Shown one piece after another: positions 23,201 to 35,040 of a stretch of 64,000 bases of DNA. The stretch spans positions 15,311,001-15,375,000 of the forward strand of contig NC_084925.1 of NCBI RefSeq assembly GCF_958298935.1. The letters run 5' to 3'. The notes under the pieces were generated by a model. It was not told where the DNA came from and ran no database searches. It was given only the letters and a program-made list of their open reading frames with translations. Position 1 is the first letter of the stretch. Every line of letters starts with the position of its first letter. A program made the position numbers and the translations under genes. The DNA comes from Phragmites australis (lineage: Eukaryota > Streptophyta > Magnoliopsida > Poales > Poaceae).

Positions 23201-23382
23201 TAGAGTTTAATTGGTTCTTGGACCCTCAAAGGTCACTTTTATAAGATGTTTTGTTCAATCAAGTTTGGATATTGTAATGATTATCATCAATAAAGTCACT
23301 ATATGTTGGGATTGATTCCTGGGCTCACCACATAGATGAGATTGGTTTGTTTCTTTTGTTTCTTGAACCTATCTTGATAGAG
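20269..23382 (+). repeat. element B 5' LTR
   Basis: Runs from TGTAAGAGCCCAAAATCC to just before the primer binding site and is collinear throughout with 28910-32016. No gene lies inside it; short frames are unsupported. A TATA-like TATATATATGC is at 20990. Confidence 0.85.
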
Positions 23383-23383
23383 G

Positions 23384-23396
23384 TGGTATCAGGGCC
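23384..23396 (+). other. primer binding site of element B
   Basis: TGGTATCAGGGCC, one base from the initiator-Met tRNA complement commonly used by Ty3 and copia elements. Confidence 0.75.
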
Positions 23397-23541
23397 ATAT
23401 TAACCTAGAACGCGGGCTTAGATACCTGGTCAACCCTAAAAAGAGGAACTTTGGAAAGAATAAAATCTATGCTTAAAGTCCCCTTACCCTCCTCTCATCT
23501 AGTAAGGTTTACTTACCCTCCTCTTGTGCTCAAACCTACAG

Positions 23542-24219
23542 ATGGAGTTAGATCTCAATGAAGTTCACCATTCCAATGGATTGCACCAAGGGATCTTGCC
23601 AAGGATGCTATGGGCCTTACTTATCGACATAGGACACAAAAAAAAGCCAATGTATGAAGGAACAAGGCAAGCCAACCGCACGAAATGGTCCATCACCATC
23701 TTCTTCTATGGATGTTGCGCACAGAATGGAGAGTTCAAAGTTGCATGCACCTACACCATGAAGATAAGGAGATCCAGCTTCGAAGAAGGCATACGAGATG
23801 CCACCCATCAAGCCCTCTACCGCATGTGCCTAGACTATGGAGCAACAAATAAGGACTCGATGTACCGCTATGTCCCTGTTTGTGATGACTCAAGCCTAGA
23901 TACTAAAGTCCAATGCTACTGCGATGAAGAGAATACCACACTCCAAATTAATGTTCAACTCATCGTCGCTCTGGATCGACTATATGATAGCACTATACAA
24001 GAACTGAAGGAGGTTCGCCGTTGCTTGGAAGAAGCTGAAGAGGACAATGTGACACTTCAACACCGCTTGCGTGAATTCACTCCTACACTAGTGTCACCCC
24101 CAAGCAAGCGAGGTCACTCCAAACCTCTCTCCAGCTCAGGATCAGAGTACCCAGACAGTAACTCGGATGGAGAACCTGTAACCCCACCATGTTTCCCAGA
24201 TAGGGAGTCCCTTGCTTGA
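23542..24219 (+). CDS. extra ORF upstream of gag in element B, function unknown
   Basis: An intact frame of 225 codons from ATG 23542 (MELDLNEVHHSNG) to 24219, between the primer site and gag. The middle part (YEGTRQANRTKWSITIFFYG..., EEGIRDATHQALYRMCLDYG) looks like a compact alpha/beta domain. The pattern of a beta-rich half followed by an 'A..AL..L' helix is reminiscent of small RNA-binding folds, but I cannot assign one. Residues ~145-190 (LDRLYDSTIQELKEVRRCLEEAEEDN) are predicted coiled coil. The tail is serine/proline-rich. It stays open while the pol of the same element is full of stops. I recall similar ORFs upstream of gag in other grass Ty3 elements; function not known to me. Confidence 0.6.
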   Translation: MELDLNEVHHSNGLHQGILPRMLWALLIDIGHKKKPMYEGTRQANRTKWSITIFFYGCCAQNGEFKVACTYTMKIRRSSFEEGIRDATHQALYRMCLDYGATNKDSMYRYVPVCDDSSLDTKVQCYCDEENTTLQINVQLIVALDRLYDSTIQELKEVRRCLEEAEEDNVTLQHRLREFTPTLVSPPSKRGHSKPLSSSGSEYPDSNSDGEPVTPPCFPDRESLA

Positions 24220-24501
24220 AGTTTGTGTTCTTATGGATCTTTTTTTTGTGAGTGTCAGATGTAAGTTGCAGGATCGCCCTTAGGCACCCTGTCTACATTC
24301 ACATCTTAGAAGTAGGGTTGATAATAGTAATAAATACAATAAGAGTTATTTTAAGTAAAATCAAGCTCTACAACATAGACTTCTTCCTAAAATCTTATGC
24401 TTTCCTCTTATCTATGCTCTTCTCTACTAGATGGTCAAGGCTAGGAGCAACCTCGAAAGTAGTGGAAACCGCATAGAACCCCGTCTCCACCACCACCTCC
24501 A
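24220..24501 (+). other. element B spacer between extra ORF and gag
   Basis: Non-coding apart from a short proline-rich lead-in (about 24478-24501) in frame with gag. Confidence 0.4.
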
Positions 24502-25540
24502 ATGACTATGGAGCAGTTTATGGTTGTGCAAACCCAAATCTTGCAAGGGATGACCCAAGCAATAGCCAACATGCAACAGACTACACAGAATCAGCCACCA
24601 CCATAGCCCCACTACTGCAACCAGTCCAAGTTGGGGGAATTCATGCGGACTAATCCACCTACATTCTCTCACACCACTGAGCCGCTCGATGCAGATGATT
24701 GGCTTAAGACAATTGCAAAGAAATTGTTGATCGCCCAATGCAATGATCGTGAGAAGGTTCTGTATGCTGCACATCAGTTCACCGGTCTTGCCACTAACTG
24801 GTAGGATGCTTTCTGCAACGTCTATGAGGACCAGGAGTCAGTCACTTGGACAGAATTCAAGGAAGCTTTTCACCGCCATCATGTGCTAGTAGGAGCTATT
24901 GCTATGATGAAGAAGGAGTTTTGCAACCTGAAGCAAGGATCAATGCCAGTGAATGAGTATATCAACAGGTTTACTAAACTCTCAAGGTATGTACCAGAGG
25001 ATGTAGACACTAACTAGAAGAAACAAGAGGTTTTCTTGGAATGGATTGGTTTATGGGATGCAAACTCAGTTAAGCACCCATGACTACCCGAATTTTTAGC
25101 ATTTGGTAAACAAGGCACTGGTATTGGAACACAAACATTGTATGCTCAGTGAAGATCACAAGAGAAGAGTGGTCTAACAAGGACAACACTCAGATAGTAA
25201 CTCTCGCCCATGCACCATGCTGCCCCCGGGACAGCCGCAATCATCCACACAGTTTAGACCTCAAGCAGCAGCACCTTGTTTTGTGAATCAGCAGCCTTGC
25301 TCCAACACCAGCTACAACACACCAGCCCCTGCCAAGAACCCCAACCCATCTTACTGGATGTGCATGTTTCAACTGTCATGAGATTGGACACTGTTGGGGG
25401 TCATAAGAGGAGGCAGAATCAGACCCCGGTTCCATTCAACTTGAACACACGAACGAAGACACCTGCTCCAACTTAGAACCGCAATCAGTACTACACACCT
25501 ACACCACCTAACAGAGCCCAGCAGAATCATGTGAAGTGAC
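24502..25540 (+). pseudogene. gag: gag of element B
   Basis: Begins near ATG 24502 (MTMEQFMVVQTQILQGMTQ). The capsid signature RTNPPTFSHTTEPLDADDWL is at about 24650-24710. It continues with AHQFTGLATNW, a stop in place of the next codon, DAFCNVYEDQESVTWTEFKEAF, MPVNEYINRFTKLSRYVPED and an in-frame stop. The nucleocapsid zone (25200-25500) is frameshifted; the zinc knuckle cannot be read intact. Stops at about 24606, 24804 and 25015 show it is dead. Confidence 0.8.
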
Positions 25541-25542
25541 AC

Positions 25543-26074
25543 GTGAATCATGTCTCTGCAGAAGAAGCTCACGATGCACCTGATGTCGTACACGGTATGT
25601 TCTTTGTCAACTCAGCCCCTGCCTCTATTTTGTTCGATTCTAGAGCCTCACATTCATTCATTACATCCAAGTATGTAGCCAAGCATAGTTTACCAGTGAC
25701 AACCATGAAATATAAGATGCTAATTAGCTCACCTGGTGGAGAAATAAGAGCTAGTCAACTCTGCCCTAAGTTAAACCTTAAATTAAGGGTGGTTAGAGTT
25801 TCCAGCCAACCTCATTGTCCGAGAATCAGATGGGATATATGTGATCCATGGAATGGATTGGTTAGCAAAGTTCAAAGGAGTGATAGAGTGTACTAGAAGA
25901 GCAGTCACCTTGGAAAATGGAGAAGGCATCAAAGTAGAGTTCGTGGCAGACACACCGTTAGCAGAGCAATGCAAGTTGAACCATCTTGAAGGATTGATAG
26001 TGGATCAGATACGGATAGTCTGTGAGTTTCCAGATGTGTTCTCGGATGAATTACCAGGTATGCCGCTAGACTAA
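25543..26074 (+). pseudogene. protease region of element B
   Basis: The frame from 25543 reads GMFFVNSAPASILFDSRASHSFI; the active-site triad DSG is changed to DSR. A frameshift near 25815 moves to IHGMDWLAKFKGVIECTRRAVTL and ends PDVFSDELPGMPLD with a stop, where RT begins. Confidence 0.8.
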
Positions 26075-26960
26075 GACATTGAATTTGTAATTGATCTTGT
26101 GTCGGGAATTGCGCCTATAGCTAAGAGACCCTATAGGATGCCCGCTAATGACCTAGCCGAACTAAAGAAGCAAATGCAAGAGTTGTTAGAGAAGGGCTAT
26201 GTTTGTCCTAGTACCTCAGCATGGGAAGCACTTGTGCTCTTTGTGCAAAAGAAAGATAAAAGTTAAAGGATGTGCATAGATTACCGAGCACTTAATGATG
26301 CCACCATAAAGAATAAGTATCCTTTACCCAGGATCGAAGATCTGTTCGACTAGCTTACTAGAGCTCAAGTGTTTTCAAAGGTAGACTAAAGTTCAGGATA
26401 TCATCAGCTAAAGATTCAAAAATCGGATATACCCAAGACAACATTCATCACCTGATACGGATTGTACGAGTTTACAGTCATTTCATTCAGTTTAACTAAT
26501 GCCCCGGCTTACTTCATGTACCTCATGAATAAAGTTTTCATGGAGTATCTAGATAAGTTCGCGGTAGTGTTCATTGATGATATACTGGTTTACTCTGAGA
26601 GTGAAGAAGAACATGGGGAACATCTAAGAATGGTTCTGGTAAAGCTTAGAGAACATCAATTGTATGCTAAACTTAGCAAGTGTGAGTTTTGGTTAACGTA
26701 AGTGCCATTTCTTGGACACATTCTATCTGCTGGAGGAGTTGTAGTAGACCCAAGTAAGGTGAAAGATGTGATGAATTGGAGATCACCTACCAGCGTTATA
26801 GAAGTAAGAAGTTTTCTTGGTCTAGCAGGCTATTACCAACGTTTCATAGAAGGATTCTCGAAGACAGCCAAGCCACTCACAAAGTTGCTAAAAAAAGGAA
26901 AAGAAGAATGAATGGACAAGCGCTTGTGAAGCAAGTTTCAATGAGCTTAAGAAAAAGTTA
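26075..26960 (+). pseudogene. reverse transcriptase of element B
   Basis: Motifs in order: [20 protein letters not shown], an altered [53 protein letters not shown], and the catalytic [11 protein letters not shown] at about 26567-26599. Then come CEFWL, a stop at 26699, and FLGHILSAGGVVVDP with RSFLGLAGYYQRFIEGFS. Several codons are now stops (26266, 26351, 26387, 26699). The catalytic IDD is intact. Confidence 0.85.
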
Positions 26961-27440
26961 ACTACAGCCCCAGTGCTAGTGTTGCCGGATATCCAGAAGA
27001 ACTTTGATATATATTGCGATGCATCTCGAATAGGTCTTGGATGTGTTTTGATGCAAAAAGGAAAAGTGGTAGCATAAGGTTCGAGATAATTGAGGACTCA
27101 TGAGAAGAATTATCCAACTCATGACCTGGAGTTAGCAGCAGTAGTACATGCTTTGAATATATGGAGGTATTATCTTCTTGGAAAAAGATGTGAAATACAC
27201 ACGGATCATAAGAGTTTGAAGTATATATTGACCTAGACGGATCTTAACTTGAGGCAACAAAAATGGTTAGAATTGATCAAGGATTACGATGTAGGAATCC
27301 ATTATCATCCGAGAAAAGCAAATATGGTTGCAGATACGTTAAGTCGTAAAGTGTACAATACTATGGCTATGTTAAAAGATGCTCAACCTACTTTGCTGAA
27401 GAATTCAGACGCCTTAACTTAGGTTTCGTTGCCGATTTAG
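26961..27440 (+). pseudogene. RNase H of element B
   Basis: Readable pieces are a YCDASRIGLGCVLMQ-like segment at about 27010-27060, [19 protein letters not shown] at 27120-27180, [12 protein letters not shown] at about 27190-27225, and RKANMVADTLSRK at 27310-27350. These are the usual Ty3 RNase H blocks, with interspersed stops. Confidence 0.8.
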
Positions 27441-28560
27441 AGGTAGTAACCATGGAAGTCAAACTTACTCTGGATGAGGACATTCAGAAGGGACAGGCAG
27501 AAGATGAAAATATCAAAGTGATTAAAGAAAATATTAAAGTAGGCAGAGCGCATCTGTGTACCAGACCAAAAAGAGCTTAAGGAGATAATCTTAAGAGAAG
27601 CTCATGAGTCAGTTTATTCTATTCACCCAGGCAGTACCAAGATGTATCAGGATTTAAAGACCACTATTGGTGGCCTGGTATGAAGCTAGAAATAGTCGAG
27701 TATGTGGCAGTGTGTGATGTATATCGGCGTGTGAAAGCAGAACATCAGAAACCAGCAGGATTGCTACAACCTCTTAAGATTTCAAAATGGAAGTTGGAAG
27801 AAATAGGGATGGATTTCATAGTCAGTTTAACTCGTACCCAATCATGCTATGATTTAATATGGGTCATTGTGGATCGTCTCACAAAGGTAGCTCATTTCAT
27901 CTAGTTAAGACAACCTATAAAGGAGATAAGTTGGCAGAGTTATATATATATCTAGGATTGTGTGCTTGCATGGAGTTCTGAAGAGAATAGTGTCGGATTA
28001 AGGGACTCAATTTACCTCAAGATTTTGGCAGCAACTTCATAAATCGTTGAACATAAAGTTAAATTTTAGCCCAGCATATCACACACAAACAGATGGAAAG
28101 ACAAAAAGAATAAACCAGATACTTGAGGATATGTTGCGAGCTTGTGCACTTCAAAATCGCAATAGTTGGGACAAGAACCTGTCGTATGTAGAATTTTTGT
28201 GTAACAATAGTTATCAGTACAATTTCCAGATGACCCCGTTCTAGGTATTATATGGAAGGAAGTGTATAACACCCTTGCATTGGAGTGAGACCAGAGAAGG
28301 TCAAGTGTTTGGACTGAAAATACTCAAGGAAGTTGAGGAGCAAGTCAAGGCAATACGAGAAAAGTTAAAGATAGCCCAATCCAAACAGAAGAGTTATGCG
28401 CATAATCGACACTGAGAGTTAACTTTCAAGGTTGGAGATTATGTGTATCTCAAGGTCTTGCCTTTAAGAGGACTTTGCCATTTTATGGTTAAAGGCAAGT
28501 TGGCACCTAGGTACATTGGAAATTTTAGAGTGAGTGGTAGACATGGAGAAGAGGCCTACT
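27441..28560 (+). pseudogene. integrase of element B
   Basis: A zinc-binding N-terminal region with the H...H part near 27600-27640 (AHESVYSIHPGSTKMY) is followed by WWPGMKLEIVEYVAVCDVYRRVK, in which the second Cys of the CxxC pair is Tyr. The core shows GMDFIVSLTRTQ, IVDRLTKVAHFI, a DKGTQF region with a stop, and YHTQTDGKTKRINQILEDML, in which the catalytic Glu context is altered. The frame is broken at about 27903 and 28244. Confidence 0.8.
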
Positions 28561-28562
28561 AG

Positions 28563-28879
28563 TTGGAACTACCACCAAGGCTGGAGGATGTGCACAATGT
28601 GTTTCATATATCGCAGTTGAAGAAGTGTTTGCGAGTACCAGATGAACGGTTACCCCTGAAAAAAGTAGAACCACAAGGGGATTTGACTTATTCAGAATAC
28701 CCAGTCAAGAATCTGGAAATAGCAAAGCGTGTGACTTGGAGAAAGGTCATACATATGTGCAAAATTCAGTGGAGTCACTATACTAAGGATGAAGCAACTT
28801 GGGAACAAGAAGAAGAGCTAAAGGCAGAGTTTCCTCACCTGTTTAGAGATCAGCCCAATCTTAGGGACGAGATTCCTTT
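28563..28879 (+). pseudogene. pol C-terminus with chromodomain-like segment, element B
   Basis: An open frame reads ELPPRLEDVHNVFHISQLKK (end of integrase) followed by LTYSEYPVKNLEIAKRVTW, then KIQWSHYTKDEATWEQEEEL and FPHLF. This is the chromodomain layout of chromoviruses, thought to guide integration by reading chromatin. It is the best-kept part of this pol. Confidence 0.75.
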
Positions 28880-28909
28880 AAGGGGGGGGGGGGGGGGCGG
28901 GGTAGGTTT
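28880..28909 (+). other. polypurine tract of element B
   Basis: A run of about 17 G (one C) just before the 3' LTR. It is unusually pure and probably length-variable. Confidence 0.7.
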
Positions 28910-31900
28910 TGTAACAGCCCAAAATCCTAAAACCAAGAAAATATAAAACTTTTCGATGGAAATAAAAGAATTTGCAAAGTTAAATAATCCGAAGAGTATA
29001 TATATGTATATATTGATTGCTTGCTGGATTGCTTGTTTATGTGAACCTATATATATGTGGTATATATGCTGTATAAGTACAAAAATACATGTGTATACAC
29101 CTAAGAGAAAAAGAATAGAAAAAGAAAAGCTTTTGAGCATAATGGACCAAAGCCTATCTCTCTCCTCCTCTCTACTCTCTATTTGGCCCAACTCCAGCCA
29201 GCCCAACTCAGCTGCCAGCCTAGCCCGCCACCCTCCTCTCTTCTCCTTCTCCGCTTCATCTCACAACAGCAGTAGCCAACACCACTACGCTGTCGACACC
29301 GTGTCCAAGCCAGAGAGCAAGCACCAACTACCCAAATGGATTCTCTAGAGCATCTAGAAGCTTAAGCCTACGTTGGATTGGCTGAAGCCCGATCCAAGTC
29401 CTAGATGAACATGTAAAGTAGGCCATCGGCCGTGTGGAGTCCCAATCAAATTCGCGAGTTAGAGATAGAGGTGAGGTATAGATCAAAAAGGGAAAGATTC
29501 TAGAGCCTATGTACGAGCTTTTGCCCAAGAGATAGAGTCCTGAGCATGTTGGAATCCTTAGATTTGAGTTTGAGCCGCTGCCACCTCTCATTTCAAATTC
29601 GAGTCAATTTGGAGATATGGAAGCATCCCGCCTATATATATGTGACCCTAGAGCCTCCCCAGACCATCCCGCATCTTTTTCCCAAGTCAGCAAGAAGAAA
29701 TTATTGCCAGAGACCTTTGCCGTCGAGCTTTGAAGCTCCAAGCCATCGTGCGCCATCTCCCGCCTCTCTGGAGCTTCCCCAACGCTAACATGTACCATAT
29801 GTGAGTTCCCCGTGCTCTCCTGAACCTTTTCCATCGCTCACCGAAGTAGATAGGTCACCGAAGTTTCCAGTGAAGCACCATCGCAGGAAGTCATTGCCGC
29901 CTTCTGTATCGCTGGAGCTAAGAGCAAAAGCATTTGAGTCGTCGAATCTAGATTTGACAGTGTAGATTAGAAGCCTTTTATACCCCTTTGGTAGCCTATT
30001 CGAGTGCGACACGTGTTTAGCATAATCCCAATCAGCCGATACCACGTCGTCAGGCCCAGTCACCCGACCACATCAGCGCTTTTGCTTACGTGTCACGCCA
30101 CATCAGCACTGGCAGCCTAGTCAACCTTTTCTTTTCTTTTTGATTGTTTTAATTATTTTGCTGATGTCATAATTAGTAAATATTGCGCAATAAATAGTTT
30201 TTTATAGCAAAATAATTCTAAAAATAAGAATAATTAGTAAATTCATTTATGAAAATGTTTAATAATGTTTTATAGGTTTATTTAATTCTATTTAATAGTT
30301 TGAAATAGTTTATAATTCAAATAAATGGTAGAAAATTCCTAGCAATATAATTTCATCTGTAGATAATCTTTCTAATCTTGTTTTAATCTTTAGAAAATCA
30401 TAGCTTGTCAACCGTTGCTCTATTTTGACCCATTCTTTTGTCGGATTGTCCAGAATAGTGTAATCTTGTGAGTGATGTTGTTTGTTGTGTGTTTTTGGTT
30501 GTTTTTGGATCTTGGTGTTTATGTATTGTTGCTTTTCTATGTATGTTGTGAGTAGATGCCAATGTTCAGGAGGAGCTAGAAGGTCTGCAGGATCAGGATT
30601 TTGAAGACCCAACTGAGTTCCGTGAAGGCAAGTTGTGCTCTTGATCATTTTTATCCCAATTTTACAAATATTTTGTTTAATAAACATGCATGCTAATAAT
30701 TTATTGGGAATCCCAAGAGGTATGCTTTACCTTTGTTTTTCCCTTATCATCCTTTTCGTCATAGTATGGTTTTGGGTTATGGATGGGTAGATGATGATTA
30801 GCCTTGTTTCGGGATGGTAATCATGATAATTGTTCCGTGAACATGATAATGGTCCTATGCAACCACGATAAAATATAATGGAATAATTTTTGTAGAAACA
30901 TACTATAGGGATTTGAGCAGGTGGTATGATGAGATGTATGGTTGAGAAAGTGGTAGTCTTGATCAATTCTGAGGACTGGTTCGTGGGGTGACCTTTCCAT
31001 GTTTACAATACAACCACAAGCCTAGTATGGGATGAGCCTAGCCAAGTAATTTGCTTACTCTCAGCATATTATAGACTAGGTAGAAGAGCGGTGAATTTAT
31101 GATGTCTTGGAATCCGAAAGGCACAAGAGGGGGCTTCTGTTGTTGAGGTGGAATCACACGGCAGTGATACCTTAGTGGGTAGACACATGCTAAGAGGGGC
31201 ATTGCAAAGGCTTTGTAGTGGATTCATAGCACACTCCTCAGTAGTGTGTAAGAGTTATCCATTGGCCAATGGATGCTCGACAAAATGGGAAGAAATGTCT
31301 TGTGGATAATGTACAACCTCTACATAGTTAAAACTAAATATTCAACCGTGCTCACGGTCATGAGCGGCACTGAAAACCTACCATGATTATAACTTGATGT
31401 TTTGGTTAGTTGAATCAACTGTGATGGAGGGAATCATAGTTGAGGATGGTCAATCGTAGTGGTGAGAACTATGATCGAGGGTTCAACCTTAGTGGATGGA
31501 ACTTTGGGTTGAGGTGTTGGTTAGTTGGTTGAGTCAAGATGGAAGGAATCTTGAGGTGGTTTGTTATTCACTTAATTATATTGCCTTGCAAATGTTTTTA
31601 CTTAAATGCTGATTATGCAAGAGTGCCATATTAGCCTTATTCTTGTCAAGCCTTCATATACATATTGTTTCCTTCACAAGTTGCTGAGTACGACAAGTGC
31701 TCACTCTTGGTATCACCAAACACTCAGTTGGAGAAGGTATCGAGGTGTACGCTGAAGGTGGATTGTTCTAAGATGCTTTCTACGCTGATGATGCTTGTGG
31801 AAGAGTCATAAAGGATTAAAGTCTTTGTAGTTTGTTTAGTTCCACTACAGAGTTTAATTGGTTCTTCGACCCTTGAAGGTCACTTTTATAAGACAGTTTA

Positions 31901-32016
31901 TTCGATCAAGTTTGGATACTGTAGTGACTATCATCATGAAGTCACTATATGTTGGGATTGATTCCTAGGCTCAGCACATAGATGAGATTGGTTTGTTTCT
32001 TGAACTGGTCTCAGCC
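28910..32016 (+). repeat. element B 3' LTR
   Basis: TGTAACAGCCCAAAATCC to about 32016, collinear with 20269-23382. TATA-like TATATATATG is at 29633. The right end is defined by the CTTGT repeat and is accurate to a few bases. Confidence 0.8.
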
Positions 32017-32021
32017 CTTGT

Positions 32022-32988
32022 TGATAGAAAAAAAATGGCACGACTAAGATTTTTATGAACATAGGATGTTCCGTTGCTTAAGCCATGTCATCATCGGAAT
32101 ATCTAGTGTGTAGAGTAGTTAGTATGAATGAGTTTTGCAGAGAGTTTGGTTCTCTTGAAAATTAGTCTGGTAAAGCCTCTGATGAGTTCAAGTTGAATTT
32201 TGTAGAGAGTTTTGTTCTCCTGAAAATTAGTCTGATGAAGCCTTCAGTGAAAGCACCTGATTATCCAGTGAATTCAAGTTTAATTTTGCAGAGAGTTTGG
32301 TTCTCCTGGAAATTAGTCTGATGAAGCCTTAGGTGAGAAACTAGATTATTCAGTGAGTATAAATGCAAGTTTTTGCAGAAGGCTTAGGTCTCCTAGAAAT
32401 TGGTCCGTCGAAGACTCCGACGAGTACACATTGTACATTAGAATATCTGGTGTTCGATAAAAAGAGTTTAGGGTTTTAGCCTGAATATACACACCAGATG
32501 TTCTGGTGTTTAAATTTTGTTCACACCAGAACTTACGGTGTTTAGCCAAAGTTCAAGTTGGTTTGATTTTTTTAAATCTATTCAGATTCTTTTGGTAGTT
32601 TTGACCGAACAAGGCATGTGTAGGTGGGTTTTAAGGGAAGAGATAGAGTCTTATTCCATAAGGTCAAGTCCAAGCCACCCTTATAAATAGTTGAGGGGGT
32701 GAAGGACGATTGCATCATCAACTCAATCATCAATTTCGTTGCATCTATATCCTTTTACTTCTTGCACATAGACTAGTTTAGGGTTAGTTCTTGTAGCTGC
32801 TCAAATCCCCAAGGTTTGGATAATAGTACTCTGTTGATTTGCTTGGATATCAACCGAGCAGTAATTCTCCTAGTTGCTGTTCGAAATTCTTTGCTTGGTT
32901 GCTTGTAAATAAGTCACGATTTCCCTGCGATATTGGGATAGCTATCAAGGATTTGTGTGTTACACGGATTGTAAATCTTGTGCCAACA
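32022..32988 (+). repeat. element D 5' LTR (minus its first three bases)
   Basis: The LTR start TGTTGATAG is rebuilt from TGT at 20266-20268 plus TGATAGAAAAAAAATGG here. The same start occurs at 44211. The LTR ends ...CCAACA at 32988 before the primer site. It contains direct repeats built on 'ttttgcagagagtttggttc' at about 32132, 32198 and 32284. No gene. Confidence 0.75.
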
Positions 32989-32993
32989 CTAAT

Positions 32994-33011
32994 TGGTGAC
33001 TCCACTGGGGA
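32994..33011 (+). other. primer binding site of element D
   Basis: TTGGTGACTCCACTGGGG a few bases after the LTR, the form common in grass Tat-type elements. I do not assign the tRNA. Confidence 0.6.
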
Positions 33012-33082
33012 ACGAGGATTCTCCATAGATATCTACACCAAGATTTTTGGTGACTACTCCCCTTCCTAGCTGTTGTCCGACC

Positions 33083-35040
33083 ATGGCTAATGAAGGGGAC
33101 GAAATCAACCCTGACAACATCATTGTACCAATGCTTGAAGAGTTGCCCCAGGAAGACTGCCAAGCTATGGAAGCTCCAAAACGGGAGGTGGAGATGATGA
33201 TGCTTGCATGTTACCAAAATACAAGACAAGGGATGATCAAGAAGAGTGATCCAACACTGATCATCTATGCAAGACCCAAGGTAAAGCCCAATGTGAGGGA
33301 TTCTTCTCCGACTTTGCAAGAACAAATCACACATATGAATGATCAACATGTAGGTGCTGCTATGTGTAACAAATTTAATGCATTAGCTAATGGGTTAGAT
33401 TGATAGCTCAATAGCCGTTTTGAATTTTTAACTCTTGAGATGCAAGGTATTAAAGACACACAAAAACAGCCCCTATCATATGATGCTAGTGCTTCAACTT
33501 CTAAAAATGATAGTAAAATTCAGCAAGGCCTTTTTGATTCATCCGTAAAATTTATACCACCTATGCCTATACAACAAGACATATCGATGCAACAAATTCT
33601 TAGCCGAACTAATGTTGTAGGTTCGGTGAACGATGTGACGCCACCCTTTACTACACCAAATGCTATTAAACCGGAGGTTACACCATTTGTTTTTCCATTG
33701 CAAAAACTACATCTAGTGTAACTAACTCGGGTCCACATGTAGCTAATCATAATAGCCGAGTTAATGAATTTTCAGAAAACATGTCAGTAATTCCATACAA
33801 TACCGTAGTGTATAGTACACCTCCTATACCTCCACAAGGCTCTAGCCTCCCTTATGTTCTATTGATGGAAACTTATTTTAATGTGCCTCTGCAAAGTACT
33901 CCATATATGCAGCCCGTAGTATAGCATTCTCATGATACACTACAACCACATTCTTTTAAGCAGCAACAACAAATTAATGTGACTCCTATTCAGCCCATAG
34001 CTGAACAGCCTATGAGGTATGAAAGTATTAGAGGGCAAATGACTAGTCTTTTGAGGGAACATTTTGGGGTAGAACCCAAAGGTACAGCATGTGTTTATCA
34101 AAAACCTTATCCTAATTATTATGATACAATTCCATATCCTTGTGGGTTTAAATTGCCTGATTTTATTAAATTTAATGGGGAGGATAGCAGAACCACATTG
34201 GAACATATAAGACAATTTCTTGCACGATGTGGTGAGGCCGGTGGTAGTGATGCTTTCAGATTGCAATTATTTCCTTTGTCACTTTCCGACAACGCATTTA
34301 CTTGGTTTACTTCACTTGCGCCAAATTCTATTCATGCATGGGCACAATTTGAGCAAAAGTGTTATGAATATTTTTACACCGGAGACACAGAGTTGAGGTT
34401 GTTACACTTAACATCGATTACACAAAAATATAATGAGTCCATCTCCGAATACATTAGAAGGTTTAGAGACACTAAAAACCAATGTTTTAATGTGGCGCTC
34501 TTCGCTAAAGGTCTTGCGGGCCTAGCTTTTTTTCGGTTTGCTTGCACATATAAAAGAAAGGTTAGAAGGGAAAGAATTTTTAGATGTGAACCAAGAATTG
34601 CAGCGGGTTTTGGCTCAAGAAAGTTGTGCCAAAGAGCATAGGAAAATCCACAAATTTAGTGAGAAGAACAAGGTTGATCATCCCAGTATTAATGTAGTTG
34701 AATATGATGATGTTTCATCCTATGAAGAGGGTATTGATATGTGTCTAGCTGAGTGGACATGGAAGTCTAAGTCTAAACCATTTGTATGCTCCGCTTTGAA
34801 GCTGACTCCAAAAAGAATCGGTAAGAAGAGATAAAATTCACATTTGATGTTTCTAAGTGTGATAGAATATTTGATCTTTTGCTACAAGAAAAGCAGATTA
34901 GTTTGCCTCCTAACCACGTTACTCCACCGCCTGAGGAGCTTAAAAGGCGTGCATATTGCAAATGAAATAATTCATATTTTCATGCTACTAATGATTGCAA
35001 TGTCTTCTATCGACAGGTTCAAAAATGAAGGATGATTGAA
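33083..35040 (+). pseudogene. gag: gag of element D
   Basis: The ATG at 33083 sits in a good plant context (accATGGC) and opens MANEGDEINPDNIIVPMLEE. After stops at about 33404 and 33721 the main capsid frame reads KLPDFIKFNGEDSRTTLEHI, FPLSLSDNAFTWFTSLAPNS, EQKCYEYFYTGDTELRLLHL and YIRRFRDTKNQCFN (34150-34500). A frameshift at about 34540 moves to the next frame (HIKERLEGKEFLDVNQELQR). A decayed zinc-knuckle segment (YCK, then HATNDC) lies at 34945-35000. Broken throughout. Confidence 0.8.

Larger units (their letters stand above)
20269..32016 (+). mobile_element. element B: chromodomain Ty3/gypsy retrotransposon (Tekay-like)
   Basis: An element of ~11.7 kb with unusually long LTRs (about 3.1 kb each), a primer binding site TGGTATCAGGGCC, an extra ORF, gag, protease, RT, RNase H, integrase and a C-terminal chromodomain-like segment, then a G-rich polypurine tract. 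Order, long LTRs and chromodomain fit the Tekay/Del chromovirus lineage. Pol is broken by many stops. LTRs differ at frequent positions, so it is not young. It is inserted three bases inside the 5' LTR of element D. Confidence 0.85.
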
